A stretch of DNA of 13,232 bases from Clostridiales bacterium (GTDB lineage Bacteria; Bacillota; Clostridia; Lachnospirales; Lachnospiraceae): contig JAGZDD010000102.1 in assembly GCA_018369015.1 (NCBI GenBank), positions 1 through 13,232 of the forward strand, written 5' to 3'. A model generated the notes under the pieces. It ran no database searches. It saw only the letters and a program-made list of their open reading frames with translations, and was not told the DNA's origin. Made by a program: the position numbers and the translations under genes. This document shows, one piece after another, positions 12,740 to 13,232 of the stretch; positions within the stretch are counted from its first letter, which is position 1; each line of letters begins with the position of its first letter.

Positions 12740-13232
12740 ATGATTAGTGAAAAAGTTGCTAAATTATTAAACGAGCAGATTAACAAGGAATTTTATTCAG
12801 CGTATCTTTACCTGGATTTTTCTAATTTTTATGTGGATCAGGGCTTAAATGGCTTTGCAAACTGGTATAAGGTTCAGGCCCAGGAGGAAAGAGACCATGC
12901 AATGCTGTTTATGCAGTATATGCAGAACAATGATTTAAAGGTTACTCTTGAAGCTATTGAAAAGCCGGATAAGGTATTTACTGAGAATAAAGAGCCTCTT
13001 GCGGCGGCCTTAGAGCATGAGCGCTATGTGACAAGCCTGATTAATACGATTTATGACGCGGCGTATCAGGAAAAGGATTTCCGCACAATGCAGTTCCTTG
13101 ACTGGTTTGTAAAAGAACAGGGCGAGGAAGAAACAAATGCTACAGATTTGATTAAGAAAATGGATTTATTTGGCGCTGATCCAAAGAGCCTCTACATGCT
13201 GGACAATGAGCTGGCAGCAAGAGTTTATACCG
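12740..13232 (+). CDS. Ferritin (bacterial, FtnA-like), 3' end outside the window
   Basis: The first 164 codons of a ferritin, which oxidises Fe2+ and stores it as a mineral core inside a 24-subunit cytoplasmic shell. The ferroxidase residues are intact and in E. coli FtnA-like positions: Glu17 (NKEFYSAY), Glu50 and His53 (EERDH), Glu94 (EHERY), with Gln127 and Glu130 (KEQGEEE). There is no heme-binding Met as in bacterioferritin and no Dps-type interface motif. The start is fixed by GGAGG (12726-12730), 9 nt upstream. The stop is not reached; families of this type are about 165-175 aa, so only a few residues should be missing. It reads in the same direction as xdhABC but is separated by a repeat and probably has its own promoter. 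Confidence 0.93.
   Translation, partial: MISEKVAKLLNEQINKEFYSAYLYLDFSNFYVDQGLNGFANWYKVQAQEERDHAMLFMQYMQNNDLKVTLEAIEKPDKVFTENKEPLAAALEHERYVTSLINTIYDAAYQEKDFRTMQFLDWFVKEQGEEETNATDLIKKMDLFGADPKSLYMLDNELAARVYT

Overview
The window looks like chromosome from a gut-type Lachnospiraceae (Firmicutes/Bacillota). The reasons are strong AGGAGG/GGGGG-type ribosome binding sites, one TTG start, a sortase substrate with an SPKTG motif and the Cys/His N-terminal module I associate with that family, and moderate GC. No taxonomic marker gene is present, so the placement is an inference.

Layout. (1) Bases 1-2520: a two-gene minus-strand operon, a ~390-aa malic enzyme followed (26-bp overlap) by a TIGR01212/YhcC-type radical SAM protein. 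Its apparent promoter is at 2491-2519. About 240 nt of leader lies between promoter and start, and most of it is a four-unit, exactly 52-bp tandem repeat carrying two hairpins per unit. (2) Bases 2521-3335: a 198-aa serine recombinase preceded by a symmetric direct/inverted-repeat site (2646-2691). (3) Bases 3336-8471: helically phased AGGAAA repeats, a promoter, a 90-aa protein of unknown function (TTG start), and one base later a 1510-aa cell-wall-anchored surface protein. That protein has a signal peptide, Cys/His module, Gly-rich beta-helix-like body, SHIRT-like domain, 11-aa repeats and an SPKTG sorting signal. A hairpin closes the unit. (4) Bases 8598-12551: xdhA-xdhB-xdhC, a three-subunit molybdenum hydroxylase of the xanthine dehydrogenase type in the E. 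coli gene order. Its sigma-A-like promoter has a 21-bp tandem repeat abutting the -35 and a hairpin in the short leader. (5) Bases 12740-end: a ferritin with a complete ferroxidase centre, cut by the window edge.

How the parts relate. The three xdh products should form one Mo/FAD/2x[2Fe-2S] enzyme for purine oxidation; the iron-storing ferritin downstream appears to have its own promoter. The recombinase next to a large surface protein suggests, without proving, a variable-surface locus. I see no clear invertible segment.

The most interesting non-coding signal is a ~100-bp dispersed element found three times in the same orientation (1-104, 8497-8600, 12558-12695), always between genes. Its conserved hairpin keeps a 7-nt loop while one copy changes both sides of the stem in a compensating way. 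The second is the 52-bp hairpin array in the malic-enzyme leader. No tRNA, rRNA, CRISPR array or complete insertion sequence was seen.
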